Below, in pieces: positions 36,131 through 44,995 of a DNA stretch of 64,000 nucleotides. Position 1 is the stretch's first letter. The number at the start of each line of letters is the position of its first letter. Made by a program: the position numbers and the translations under genes. Under the pieces are notes generated by a model, which saw only the letters and a list, made by a program, of their open reading frames with translations, was not told the DNA's origin and searched no databases. The DNA lies in the NCBI GenBank assembly GCA_024278975.1, contig JAJRSD010000072.1:62001-126000 (forward strand), given 5' to 3'. Origin of the DNA: Bacteroidota bacterium. Lineage in GTDB: Bacteria; Bacteroidota; Bacteroidia; Bacteroidales; Prolixibacteraceae.

Positions 36131-37156
36131 TTATATTCCCCTAACATATTTCTCCCAGTTCCACGATGTTAGCAAAGTCTCTTCAAGCCCTTTTTCTGCT
36201 TTCCAGCCAAGTTCTTCGTTTGCATAAGTTGTGTCGGCCCAAATTTTTTCAATGTCTCCGGCGCGGCGGTCAACAATTTTATAGTTTAGTTTTACTCCGG
36301 TAGCTTTTTCGAAACCCAAAATCATTTCTAAAACCGAGTACCCAAATCCGGTTCCCAGATTAAATACTTCGTAATTGGTTTTATTCTTTCCCGATAGTAA
36401 TCTGTTAATTGCCACAACGTGCGCTTTTGCCAAATCAACAACATTTATGTAATCGCGAATTGCCGAGCCGTCGGGAGTGTTGTAATTGTCTCCAAAAACT
36501 TTTAGCTCGTCGCGCAAACCTGCTGCAGTTTGAGTTATAAACGGCACCAGATTATTTGGAATTCCCAATGGCAATTCACCAATTAGTGCCGATGGATGTG
36601 CCCCAACCGGATTGAAATATCGTAAAGCGATGGCATTTAATTTTGGATTTGCAGCAACGGTATCGTTCAAAATATCTTCGTTTACACGCTTGGTATTTCC
36701 GTATGGCGACTCAGCATCTTTTCGTGGCGTTTGTTCTGTAACCGGCAAAACATCGGGCTGCCCATAAACTGTACACGACGACGAAAAAACAATATTTGCA
36801 ACGTCGTACTTAATCTGGCACTCCAAAATATTCATCATCGAAACCAAATTATTTCGATAATATAAAATAGGTTTCTCCACCGATTCTCCAACAGCTTTCG
36901 ATGCAGCAAAATGAATTATCGCATCTATTCCACCATTCCTTTTGAAAAAATCATCAGTTTTATCTTTATCAGCCAAATCGAAATTTTCGAAAGCCGGCTT
37001 AGTTCCCGTAATTTTTTCAATATTATCTAAAACTTCAATTTTAGAATTCGATAAATTATCAACAATTATTACATCGAACCCCGACTCTTGCAACTCAACA
37101 ACTGTATGAGAACCAATGTATCCGGTTCCTCCGGTAACCAAAATTTTATTTGCCAT
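36131..37156 (-). CDS. galE: UDP-glucose 4-epimerase
   Basis: A 341-residue short-chain dehydrogenase/reductase interconverting UDP-glucose and UDP-galactose with bound NAD. The Rossmann motif 'VTGGTGYIGSHTVVELQ' opens the protein. 'FSSSCTVYGQPDVLPVTE' holds the catalytic Ser. The Tyr-x-x-x-Lys pair is in 'SPYGNTKRVNED', and 'RYFNPVGAHPSALIGE' is GalE-specific. It could feed galactose released by the GH2 enzyme into central metabolism, although it also serves envelope polysaccharide synthesis. It is a single-gene unit. Confidence 0.93.
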   Translation of the reverse strand: MANKILVTGGTGYIGSHTVVELQESGFDVIIVDNLSNSKIEVLDNIEKITGTKPAFENFDLADKDKTDDFFKRNGGIDAIIHFAASKAVGESVEKPILYYRNNLVSMMNILECQIKYDVANIVFSSSCTVYGQPDVLPVTEQTPRKDAESPYGNTKRVNEDILNDTVAANPKLNAIALRYFNPVGAHPSALIGELPLGIPNNLVPFITQTAAGLRDELKVFGDNYNTPDGSAIRDYINVVDLAKAHVVAINRLLSGKNKTNYEVFNLGTGFGYSVLEMILGFEKATGVKLNYKIVDRRAGDIEKIWADTTYANEELGWKAEKGLEETLLTSWNWEKYVRGI

Positions 37157-37338
37157 GTTTTTTTTTTGAATAGGTAAAAGTAAAAAAATAAATGTAGTTG
37201 CTTATGCTAAAAATTATCTGTAAACATCAAAATTCAAAAACTTAATCTTTGATTCTAATACATTTCGAAAAGATGTCTTAAATTTACAACGTTAATAACA
37301 TTTTGGATTTGTTTAAGTGTTGTTATTTTTATTTTACT

Positions 37339-37355
37339 CCCCTCCTTTGGAGGGG
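37339..37355. repeat. Interspersed palindromic repeat CCCCTCCTTTGGAGGGG
   Basis: 7-bp perfect arms with a TTT loop, followed by a G-rich tail (cggggggagg). This form is a familiar dispersed intergenic repeat in Bacteroidota. It lies between divergently transcribed galE and the HU/SPOR gene. Confidence 0.6.
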
Positions 37356-37390
37356 CGGGGGGAGGCATATACATTCAAAATTATTGAAAA

Positions 37391-38458
37391 GTGAACTTAG
37401 GAAAATATATACACGAGCTTCTTTTAGAAAACGAAACGGTTATTATTCCCGGATTTGGGGCGTTTGTTTCCAATTATAAACCTGCAGAAATTAACGAGGA
37501 TACAAACGAGTTAAAACCTCCTTCGAAAGAGATTTCGTTTAGCAGCCAAATAAGAAATAACGATGGTCTTTTGGTTGGCAGCGTAGCTTTGGGAGAAGGA
37601 GTTTCGCATTTCGATGCACTTAAAAAAATAGAGAAAGAGCGCGAGAATATTATTTATCAGCTCGATAAAAGTGAAAAAGTAATACTCGAAGATACCGGTG
37701 AATTATTTGTGAACGAAAAACACGAAATCCAGTTTACACCTTCCGTTGACGATAATTTATTGCTCGATTCATTTGGATTAGAATCGGTTTTATTGGAAGA
37801 TCCGATTGAAAAGGAAGAGCTATTAATTGCTGAAAATGTTGAAGTAGAAAAAGAGGAAATTCTAAAAGACGAAAAAGCAACTCCACCAGAAGCAATTGTT
37901 ATTCCCGAAAAGGAAATTTTAGAATCTGAGCCGGAACCTGTTCATTATAAAAAACCTGAAAAAGAGGAGAAGAAAAAACGTAGTTGGTTGTGGTTATTGT
38001 TAATGCTTATTCCAATTATATTTGTTGGAGTATTTCTATATTATCAAAATAAAACAGAACAAAAACCAGTTGTAAAAACTACTGAAAAACCAACGCTGAT
38101 TATAAAAGAAGAGCCCATTTTAAAAGCAGATTCAACAGTAATTGATTCTACTTCTGTTTTTGCTCAAGACTCAATTCAAACTAAAAAAGAAGAGACGACA
38201 CCTGTTGAAATAGTGGTTTCTGATTCGCCAAAATTCTACTTGGTAGGTGGTAGTTTTAAGGAAGAACAAAATGCCGATAATTATCTGATTGAGTTAAAAG
38301 ATAAAGGTTTTGAACCGTTTAAACTGGGCAAAAGAGGTAACTTTTATATTATCGGAATTGGAAGTTACGATACCGAAAAAGAGGCTGTAATTGCGAAACA
38401 AAAATTTATTGCAGAAAATCAAGGTGCGGGTGTTTGGGTAATGGAAGATAAAAAATAG
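37391..38458 (+). CDS. HU-CCDC81 and SPOR domain membrane protein
   Basis: A 355-residue protein starting with GTG. Residues ~1-120 form the paired HU-like CCDC81 domains ('YIHELLLENETVIIPGFGAF', 'EISFSSQIRNNDGLL'). An acidic linker follows, then one membrane helix (~198-218; 'SWLWLLLMLIPIIFVGVFLY'). A periplasmic region ends in a SPOR domain ('KFYLVGGSFKEEQNADNYL'), which binds denuded peptidoglycan glycans at division sites. The layout places an HU-type DNA-binding or structural fold in the cytoplasm and a septal peptidoglycan sensor outside. This architecture is widespread in Bacteroidota; its role is not well defined. Confidence 0.88.
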   Translation: MNLGKYIHELLLENETVIIPGFGAFVSNYKPAEINEDTNELKPPSKEISFSSQIRNNDGLLVGSVALGEGVSHFDALKKIEKERENIIYQLDKSEKVILEDTGELFVNEKHEIQFTPSVDDNLLLDSFGLESVLLEDPIEKEELLIAENVEVEKEEILKDEKATPPEAIVIPEKEILESEPEPVHYKKPEKEEKKKRSWLWLLLMLIPIIFVGVFLYYQNKTEQKPVVKTTEKPTLIIKEEPILKADSTVIDSTSVFAQDSIQTKKEETTPVEIVVSDSPKFYLVGGSFKEEQNADNYLIELKDKGFEPFKLGKRGNFYIIGIGSYDTEKEAVIAKQKFIAENQGAGVWVMEDKK

Positions 38459-38474
38459 TTATTGATAATAATAA

Positions 38475-38618
38475 TTAACCAACTGTACCATTAAATAACA
38501 GAACAAGCAAAACCAAGGCAAGAACCACGATCACAGCAATTAAAATTTTAGTTGTGTGATCATGCTTTCGCTGAGTCTCGATGTTTTCAGAAACAATGGT
38601 AATTATTGATTCGCTTAC
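38475..38618 (-). pseudogene. Small single-membrane-helix protein without usable start codon
   Basis: On the minus strand one frame reads 'SESIITIVSENIETQRKHD' and then a clean membrane helix 'ILIAVIVVLALVLLVLLF', ending at 38475. An ATG stands just before it but one base out of frame (ATGTAAGC). One added base would give a 48-residue tail-anchored-like protein. As written it has no ATG, GTG or TTG start upstream before a stop. Either a decayed small gene or another single-base sequence error. It lies between the HU/SPOR gene and the deacetylase. Confidence 0.4.
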
Positions 38619-38648
38619 ATTTCTATTTTTTTACTTTTCGGAGAGGCT

Positions 38649-39440
38649 TTAATCTTTCAACTTTTCTTTAATGTATTTCATCGTCTCCATAAAAGTACCG
38701 GTAAAAAAATCATCTTTATTTTCTTCGATATACTTTAAAAGTGCGCGGTGTTCTTCTGCTCCCACATTTAAATAACCACCACCAACACTATGAAACATAA
38801 AAATTGCAATCGTTCCCTTATCTTTTGCTTCGTTTGCGTATGCAATTAATTCTTCGGAAGTAAAGTTTTGTACACCTTTGCTCGGAGTTTTATACACATT
38901 ATATCCGTCCATGGTTTCCGGAATTGGAGCATCGCAGCGGGCACCAACAAACAGCTCTTCAATATCATCAGAAAAATCTTCGCCACCGGCAATAAAATTA
39001 CTGCATGTGTAACCAAACGTGCGTTCTGTTTTTCCATCAATTGCTTTTAATAATGTGTTTGCAGTTTTTAATTCAGCCAGAATTTGCTCCAAAGTATAAC
39101 TGTTCAAATCGTATTCAGGTTTTATCCAATCGTGTATATTTCCATCGCAAGGATGAAACAGGGTATGATTTCCCAGCTCGTGTCCGTTTTTTGCAATTTC
39201 CCGCCACTCTTCGGTTCTGTTATATAAACTTTGCGAACTGCCGGTACAGAAAAAAGTTCCTTTAAAACCAAACTCATCGAGTTGAGGAACAGCAACATCT
39301 AAATGGCAATCCAAACCATCATCGTAAGTAAAAACAACTGCTGCCTTTTTCCCGTTTGGCCATTTAAACTGAGCATCGGTTTCATTAGCAAAGATTAAAA
39401 TCATTAAAAATAAAGCGAGCAATTTTACTGTAGTTTGCAT
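38649..39440 (-). CDS. Polysaccharide deacetylase (NodB/CE4-like), secreted
   Basis: A 263-residue protein with a signal peptide (to about 'FANETDAQ'). The NodB motifs are 'VVFTYDDGLDCHLDV' (Asp-Asp pair, motif 1) and 'NGHELGNHTLFHPC' (His-x4-His type zinc ligands, motif 2). It is expected to remove N- or O-acetyl groups from a polysaccharide in the periplasm or outside. Six bases separate it from the DapF homologue upstream, so the two are probably transcribed together, though no functional link is evident. Confidence 0.85.
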   Translation of the reverse strand: MQTTVKLLALFLMILIFANETDAQFKWPNGKKAAVVFTYDDGLDCHLDVAVPQLDEFGFKGTFFCTGSSQSLYNRTEEWREIAKNGHELGNHTLFHPCDGNIHDWIKPEYDLNSYTLEQILAELKTANTLLKAIDGKTERTFGYTCSNFIAGGEDFSDDIEELFVGARCDAPIPETMDGYNVYKTPSKGVQNFTSEELIAYANEAKDKGTIAIFMFHSVGGGYLNVGAEEHRALLKYIEENKDDFFTGTFMETMKYIKEKLKD

Positions 39441-39445
39441 ATTTT

Positions 39446-40306
39446 TTATTTTAGATTCTGAATAAGTTCATCACTAAAAATTCCCGATGCAATTTCGCGA
39501 ACTTCACCGGTCATCTCAATATTCCATTCAATATCGATTTCTATTTTGAGACTTCCTCCGGGCATTTTTATTTTCAGTTTTCGTTCTGTCAACCCGCGTT
39601 TTATAGCAATACAAGCCACCGCACACGACGAGCTGCCCGATGCCAAAGTCCAGCCGGCACCACGTTCCCAAATAAGTATCTCAACTTCGGTTGGCGAAAT
39701 TACCTTTGCAAACTGTACATTTATCCGGTTCGGGAACATTTTATTAGTTTCAATTTGCGCCCCGAATGTCATTATCTCGCTCACGTCCAGCTCATCTTTT
39801 AAAACCACGCAGTGCGGATTTCCTACCGACACGCAATTAATCTGATAATCTCTGTATTCCAAATGCAGGGTTTCATTGATGCACTCTTCGTTTTCGCAAT
39901 CAACCGGAATTTTTGACGATTCGAAAATAGCTTTTCCCATCTCCACTTTTATTGTAGATGCTTTTTCGTTTTTTATCTCTATAATCTCGGCACGAACAAT
40001 TCCGCCCGGCGTTTCAATGGTAAAAATCTTTTCGATGGTATATTTATAATCATATAAATATTTGGCGAAAATACGCAACCCGTTTCCGCTTTTTTCAGCT
40101 TCTGAACCATCCGGATTTAAAATCCGCATTCCAAAATCGGCAACACTACTCGGTACTTTTAATAAAATTCCATCCGACCCAATTCCATAATGAACATCGC
40201 AAATTTTAATAATTGCTTTTTTTGTTAATTCAAACTCAATTTTTTCCCGGTTCAGAACAATGTAATCGTTCCCAAGTCCGTGCGATTTTACAAAAAAGTT
40301 TTGCAT
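39446..40306 (-). CDS. dapF: Diaminopimelate epimerase homologue lacking both catalytic cysteines
   Basis: A 286-residue protein of the DapF fold: 'GLGNDYIVLNR', 'ILNPDGSEAEKSGNGLRIFA', 'CVSVGNPHCVV' and 'WERGAGWTLASGSSSCAVAC'. DapF converts LL- to meso-diaminopimelate with two cysteines, in 'CGNGxRC' and 'ACGxG'. Here both are serine: Ser73 in 'KSGNGLRI' and Ser223 in 'LASGSSSC'. The usual Glu after 'GAG' is Trp. It is encoded head-to-head with dapL (LL-DAP aminotransferase), which supports a link to lysine/peptidoglycan synthesis. It may be a Ser-variant epimerase, an epimerase for another amino acid, or an inactive paralogue with a true DapF elsewhere. Confidence 0.85.
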   Translation of the reverse strand: MQNFFVKSHGLGNDYIVLNREKIEFELTKKAIIKICDVHYGIGSDGILLKVPSSVADFGMRILNPDGSEAEKSGNGLRIFAKYLYDYKYTIEKIFTIETPGGIVRAEIIEIKNEKASTIKVEMGKAIFESSKIPVDCENEECINETLHLEYRDYQINCVSVGNPHCVVLKDELDVSEIMTFGAQIETNKMFPNRINVQFAKVISPTEVEILIWERGAGWTLASGSSSCAVACIAIKRGLTERKLKIKMPGGSLKIEIDIEWNIEMTGEVREIASGIFSDELIQNLK

Positions 40307-40390
40307 AATTTTATTTTTTTTTCAATTGTACCCAATAAAAAAAGAGACTAATTTGTTTTTCGGATTGCCAGTGACAGATTTAGTTTTAGA

Positions 40391-40414
40391 CCCTGAAACA
40401 AGTTCAGGGTGACG
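40391..40414. repeat. REP-like element, CCCTGAA ... TTCAGGG, copy 1
   Basis: Inverted 7-bp arms around ACAAG, then TGACG. A copy differing at one base lies at 59804-59827. At 40447-40467 a related unit (CTGAACTTGATTCAG) lies in the opposite sense. The whole 437-base gap 40307-40743 is made of such repeat-like pieces and holds no gene. Confidence 0.55.
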
Positions 40415-40696
40415 CCTTAAAATAACATTATCGCTATTAAATAACGGCATGCTGAACTTGATTCAGTATCTTTCTGTCTTTAACTCATTATGCCCAAAAT
40501 TTTGGGTTGACTCTCGGAATGACAGCGACAAACAAACTGTCATTGCAATCTATCGGTAAAGCCGAAAAAGCAATCTATTTCAATATTCGCAAGTTTACCA
40601 GGCACTAATAATTTTTATATCGAATACAAATGTATTAATCTAAAGTGAATTTTTATCGTTTGCATGATAGGAATACTTAGCTGAATTTTTTATTTT

Positions 40697-40704
40697 TAAA
40701 TTTG
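40697..40704 (+). promoter_or_regulatory. -7 box for dapL
   Basis: TAAATTTG matches TAnnTTTG, 40 bases before ATG 40744. Confidence 0.4.
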
Positions 40705-40743
40705 TGTAATCATAGAATTGATTATCAAAAGAATAAAAATAAT

Positions 40744-41973
40744 ATGGCATTAATTAACGAAAATTATCTGAAACTTCAGGCGGGTTATCTTTTCCCCGAA
40801 ATAGGGCGGAGAGTGAGCGAATTTATGGCTGCCAATCCCGATAAAAAAGTGATAAAAATGGGTATCGGCGATGTTACAAAACCACTGTCGCCAAGTATTA
40901 TAAAAGCTTTTCACGAAGGTGTTGAAGAGATGGCAAATGGCGAAACTTTCAGGGGTTACGGTCCCGAGCAGGGATATTCTTTTTTGCGCGAAGCAATTGC
41001 TGAAAATGCGTATCAGAAAAACGGTGTAGAAATTTCTGCCGACGAGATTTTTGTTTCCGACGGTTCGAAAAGCGACACCGGGAATATTCAGGATATTTTT
41101 GGTGACGACAATAAAATTGCCATTTGCGACCCCAGCTACCCGGTTTATGTTGACACAACTGTAATGGCAGGAAAAACAGGCGTTTGTCAGGCGAACGGAC
41201 ATTACGAAGGAATAATTTACATGCCGTGCACTACCGAAAATAATTTTATCCCCGATTTTCCGAGCGAAATACCCGACCTTATTTTCCTGTGCTACCCCAA
41301 CAATCCAACTGGTACTGTTGCTACAAAAGCGGAGCTAAAAAAATGGGTTGATTATGCACTCGAAAACAAAAGCATAATTTTATTCGATGCCGCTTACGAA
41401 GCATTTATTACCGACGACAATATTCCGCACTCGATTTACGAAATTGAAGGAGCAAAAAAAGTAGCGATTGAATTTCGAAGTTTCTCGAAAACTGCCGGAT
41501 TTACAGGAACACGCTGTGCCTACACTGTCGTTCCCGAAGAACTCGAAGCATTTGGAGCTGACGGGAAATCGTACCCGATAAAACCACTTTGGAACCGCCG
41601 ACAATCAACAAAATTTAACGGTGTTTCTTATCCTGTACAAAAAGCTGCAGCAGCAACTTTCTCGGAAGAAGGTAAAAAAGAGGTCGCAGAAACAATTGCT
41701 TACTACCTCGAAAATGCACGAATAATGCGCGAGAGTATGCGCGAAATTGGTTACGAAGTTTATGGTGGCGAAAACTCTCCCTACATTTGGGTTAAAACAA
41801 AAAACGGAATAAGCTCGTGGGATTTCTTCGATAAAGTGCTTAACGAAGCAAATGTTGTGGGAACACCCGGTTCAGGTTTCGGTCCTGCCGGAGAAGGTTA
41901 TTTTCGTTTTTCGGCTTTTGCCGATCGCGAAAATGTTATCGAGGCAATGGAGCGAATTAAGAACTTCAAATAG
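40744..41973 (+). CDS. dapL: LL-diaminopimelate aminotransferase
   Basis: A 409-residue PLP-dependent aminotransferase that forms LL-diaminopimelate directly from tetrahydrodipicolinate in the DapL variant of lysine synthesis. ATG 40744 is chosen over an in-frame upstream ATG at 40702 because '[19 protein letters not shown]' is the family start and the -7 box lies between. The PLP-binding Lys249 is in '[17 protein letters not shown]'. '[12 protein letters not shown]' and '[14 protein letters not shown]' are also typical. It is divergent from the DapF homologue, which should act on its product. A perfect bidirectional terminator follows. Confidence 0.93.
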   Translation: MALINENYLKLQAGYLFPEIGRRVSEFMAANPDKKVIKMGIGDVTKPLSPSIIKAFHEGVEEMANGETFRGYGPEQGYSFLREAIAENAYQKNGVEISADEIFVSDGSKSDTGNIQDIFGDDNKIAICDPSYPVYVDTTVMAGKTGVCQANGHYEGIIYMPCTTENNFIPDFPSEIPDLIFLCYPNNPTGTVATKAELKKWVDYALENKSIILFDAAYEAFITDDNIPHSIYEIEGAKKVAIEFRSFSKTAGFTGTRCAYTVVPEELEAFGADGKSYPIKPLWNRRQSTKFNGVSYPVQKAAAATFSEEGKKEVAETIAYYLENARIMRESMREIGYEVYGGENSPYIWVKTKNGISSWDFFDKVLNEANVVGTPGSGFGPAGEGYFRFSAFADRENVIEAMERIKNFK

Positions 41974-42000
41974 AGTAGCTTATAGTTGGGGAGGAGAATA

Positions 42001-42038
42001 AAAAAATCAGGATTGAAATATTTCAATCCTGATTTTTT
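42001..42038. terminator. Bidirectional terminator between dapL and the aminotransferase
   Basis: Perfect 18-base arms (AAAAAATCAGGATTGAAA and complement) with A-run and T-run ends, between two convergent genes. Confidence 0.85.
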
Positions 42039-42113
42039 ATTGATGGGATAGGAAGAATCCTTCCAACTGATTTTCTATCTGACTTTTCACTTAGAAATCC
42101 CTTCGGGAGAAAA

Positions 42114-43343
42114 TCAGGCACCTGCAACAGTACTAGCCTGTACACGCACTTTACTACCCGGATAAACTATCAACGCCTCTTCCAAAATTTTCAAACAAAC
42201 GGCCAAATCCTCTTTTTTTAGAACATACGCAATTCGTACCTGGTCGATTCCACTATTGGGAACTGTATAGAAACCGGATGCAGGTGCCAGAAACAGAGTT
42301 TGGTTTTCGTATTCGAAATCAGAAAGCATCCATGCACAAAATTTATCGGCATTGTCAACGGGCAAGCGGGCAACAGTATAAAATGCACCCATCGGAATTG
42401 GCGAATAAACTCCGTCAATACGGTTCAATCCGTCAATTAAAAACTTACGGCGGTTTACATATTCATTATAATTATTCAGCATGTAACTTTTATCGGCATC
42501 CAGCGATGCTTCGGCAGCAATTTGCCCAATTAGCGGCGCACTTAAACGCGCCTGGCAAAATTTCATTACATTCTGTTTAACCTCCTTATTTTTGGTGATT
42601 AATGCTCCTATTCGTAATCCGCACTCGCTGTATCGTTTCGAAACCGAATCGATTAAAACCACATTTTGCTCGATATCTTCTAAATGAAAAGCCGAAATGT
42701 AAGGTGCGCCTGTGTAGCAAAATTCGCGATAAACCTCATCAGAGAAAAGATATAAATCGTACTTTTTTACGAGATCACGAATTTTATTCATCTCCTCCTG
42801 CGTATATAAATATCCGGTCGGATTATTGGGATTACAAATCATAATTCCCTTTGTTTTCGGGGTAATCAGTTTCTCAAACTCCTCAACCGGAGGCAAAGCA
42901 AAACCATCTTCAATATCTGAAATTACCGATTTAATTTTTGCACCGGCAACAATAGCAAACGCTTCGTAATTTGCATAAGCAGGCTCCGGTACAATAATCT
43001 CGTCACCCGGATCGAGGCAACTCATAAATGCAAAAGTAACAGCCTCACTGCCGCCAGTTGTAATAATAATATCGTCCGCAGTAACATCAATATCGAATTT
43101 ATGGTAATATTTTGCCAACTTCTCACGGAACGAACGAATTCCCTCACTTGGCGAATACTCTAAAATAGTCCGGTCTATATTTTTTATCGCGTTTAATGCT
43201 TCAGGCGGCGTTGGCAAATCGGGCTGACCAATATTCAGATGATAAACTTTTCTTCCCATCTCCTTAGCTTTTTCTGCTAAAGGCCCTAATTTTCGAATTG
43301 GCGAATCGGGCATTATTCTACCTCTATCTGAAACTGTTGGCAT
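42114..43343 (-). CDS. PLP-dependent aminotransferase (class I, aspartate-type)
   Basis: A 409-residue fold-type I aminotransferase from ATG 43343 ('MPTVSDRGRIMPDSPIRKL'). A further upstream in-frame start at 43373 adds only an atypical hydrophobic decapeptide. Signature elements: 'NIGQPDLPTPPEALNAI', 'ICNPNNPTGYLYT', 'LFSDEVYREFCY' and the PLP lysine in 'IDSVSKRYSECGLRIGA'. It is probably an aspartate/aromatic aminotransferase; substrate cannot be fixed. It lies between dapL and ald, so three amino-group enzymes are grouped here. Confidence 0.88.
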   Translation of the reverse strand: MPTVSDRGRIMPDSPIRKLGPLAEKAKEMGRKVYHLNIGQPDLPTPPEALNAIKNIDRTILEYSPSEGIRSFREKLAKYYHKFDIDVTADDIIITTGGSEAVTFAFMSCLDPGDEIIVPEPAYANYEAFAIVAGAKIKSVISDIEDGFALPPVEEFEKLITPKTKGIMICNPNNPTGYLYTQEEMNKIRDLVKKYDLYLFSDEVYREFCYTGAPYISAFHLEDIEQNVVLIDSVSKRYSECGLRIGALITKNKEVKQNVMKFCQARLSAPLIGQIAAEASLDADKSYMLNNYNEYVNRRKFLIDGLNRIDGVYSPIPMGAFYTVARLPVDNADKFCAWMLSDFEYENQTLFLAPASGFYTVPNSGIDQVRIAYVLKKEDLAVCLKILEEALIVYPGSKVRVQASTVAGA

Positions 43344-43540
43344 GTTGTATAATATAATTTTAAAAAAAAGCAAATATAGAAGTATCAGATTGAAATTGTT
43401 CGCATAAGTTTTTTTTCAGTTTGTAATCTTATCGAAAAATTAACTTGCGAATTATAAACCAATGGCTTAACCTGTCGTTAAATTATGTTTAAACGCCAAA
43501 TTCATTAATCTTTGTCATGTTTTTGTAACCCCGACGGAGT

Positions 43541-43548
43541 TATTTTTG
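43541..43548 (+). promoter_or_regulatory. -7 box for ald
   Basis: TATTTTTG, matching TAnnTTTG, 31 bases before the ald ATG. Confidence 0.45.
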
Positions 43549-43578
43549 CCATCAGAAATAAATTAAATTCATACTGAA

Positions 43579-44691
43579 ATGATTATTGGTGTACCAAAAG
43601 AGATTAAGAATAACGAAAACCGTATCGCATTAACTCCTGCCGGCGCTGCCGAATTGGTTAAACGCGGACACGAAGTTTACGTTCAGGCAAATGGTGGAAT
43701 CGGAAGTGGTTTCCCCGATGAAGATTATGATGCTGCCGGTGCCAAAATTTTACCGGATATTGAAGATGTGTATGCAATTGCCGAGATGATTATCAAAGTA
43801 AAAGAGCCCATCGAACCAGAGTATAAACTGATAAAAAAAGGTCAGATTTTATATACCTATTTTCATTTCGCTTCGGGCGAAGCATTAACCAATGCAATGA
43901 TTGAAAACAAGTCGATCTGCCTTGCCTACGAAACTGTAGAATTAGACGACCGTTCGCTGCCGTTGTTAATTCCTATGAGTGAAGTTGCGGGGCGCATGTC
44001 AATTCAGGAAGGTGCGAAATACCTCGAAAAAACTTATGGCGGATACGGAGTCTTGCTCGGTGGCGTGCCCGGAGTTCTTCCTGCAAAAGTGCTTATTCTT
44101 GGCGGCGGAATTGTGGGTACTGAATCTGCAAAAATGGCTGCCGGACTTGGTGCCGACGTTACAATAATGGACATCTCGCTGCCACGTTTGCGTTACCTCG
44201 ACGATATTATGCCGGCAAATGTAAAAACAATGATGAGCAACGAATATAATATTCGCGAAATGATACAAACGCACGATTTAATTATTGGTGCAGTACTAAT
44301 TCCGGGTGCAAAAGCTCCGCATTTAATAACCCGCGACATGCTGAAAACCATGCGCCCGGGAACAGTGATGGCAGATGTTGCAGTTGACCAGGGCGGTTGT
44401 TTCGAAACCACCCATGCAACCACGCACGCCGACCCAACTTTTGTAATCGACGATGTGCTGCATTATTGTGTTGCAAATATGCCGGGTGCAGTACCTCGAA
44501 CTTCAACAATTGCACTTACTAACGCCACACTTCCTTATGCAATCGAAATAGCAAATAAAGGGTGGCGTAAAGCTTGTACCGACAATCTTCCTCTGCGTAA
44601 AGGATTAAATGTTGTGGATGGCAAAGTGGTTTACAGAGGTGTTTCAGACGCCTTTAATCTACCATATCACAAAGTTGAAAGCGTACTTTAG
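43579..44691 (+). CDS. ald: Alanine dehydrogenase
   Basis: A 370-residue NAD-dependent enzyme interconverting L-alanine and pyruvate plus ammonia. N-terminal 'GVPKEIKNNENRIALTPAG' includes the pyruvate-binding Arg. 'YTYFHFA' and catalytic His region precede the Rossmann segment 'VLILGGGIVGTESAKMAAGLG'. 'VADVAVDQGGCFETTHATTH' and 'CVANMPGAVPRTSTIALTN' are diagnostic for Ald. Length matches characterised enzymes. It is a single-gene unit with its own promoter and a rho-independent terminator. Confidence 0.95.
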   Translation: MIIGVPKEIKNNENRIALTPAGAAELVKRGHEVYVQANGGIGSGFPDEDYDAAGAKILPDIEDVYAIAEMIIKVKEPIEPEYKLIKKGQILYTYFHFASGEALTNAMIENKSICLAYETVELDDRSLPLLIPMSEVAGRMSIQEGAKYLEKTYGGYGVLLGGVPGVLPAKVLILGGGIVGTESAKMAAGLGADVTIMDISLPRLRYLDDIMPANVKTMMSNEYNIREMIQTHDLIIGAVLIPGAKAPHLITRDMLKTMRPGTVMADVAVDQGGCFETTHATTHADPTFVIDDVLHYCVANMPGAVPRTSTIALTNATLPYAIEIANKGWRKACTDNLPLRKGLNVVDGKVVYRGVSDAFNLPYHKVESVL

Positions 44692-44714
44692 AAAATACTA
44701 TAGCTAAATATTTT

Positions 44715-44748
44715 AAAGCCTTTCGGTAATTTCCGGAAGGCTTTTTGT
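44715..44748 (+). terminator. Terminator after ald
   Basis: AAAGCCTTTCGG / CCGGAAGGCTTT stem with one G-T pair, then a T-rich tail. Confidence 0.8.
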
Positions 44749-44757
44749 TTTATTTTG

Positions 44758-44925
44758 CTGGCAGCCGGGCTTTCCACAAGTAGTCGTCTCGCTCCGCTCC
44801 GGTGTTTATAGTCAATCCGTGTGCTTCCTTCGGTCGCAGCCGTTTGCCAACAAACACTCGGGCGAATCTTCGCCAAGCTACTTGCTGCAATCCCTGCCAG
44901 GATCGTACGTCGCAAAAAGTAAAAT
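44758..44925. repeat. GC-rich intergenic island, probable interspersed repeat
   Basis: About 170 bases clearly richer in G+C than the flanks ('ctcgctccgctccggtg', 'ccttcggtcgcagccg') with small palindromes such as GGCGAATCTTCGCC. No open frame of note. It resembles dispersed GC-rich spacer elements of Bacteroidota; only a genome search can prove it. Confidence 0.45.
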
Positions 44926-44980
44926 ATGTCCGATCGAACAAAATTGAAAACAGTTGAATTGATTTATTATATTTTTCTCG

Positions 44981-44988
44981 TACTTTTG
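44981..44988 (+). promoter_or_regulatory. Promoter of the ion-channel gene
   Basis: TACTTTTG (-7) with TTG at 44959-44961, exactly 19 bases apart, fits the full Bacteroidota promoter. The ATG follows 8 bases after the box, so the leader is at most a couple of bases or translation starts near the 5' end. Confidence 0.5.
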
Positions 44989-44995
44989 AAACAAC

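Noticed and set aside
40702-40743. Upstream start of dapL
   Set aside because: Fourteen extra residues not typical of DapL; ATG 40744 matches the family start.
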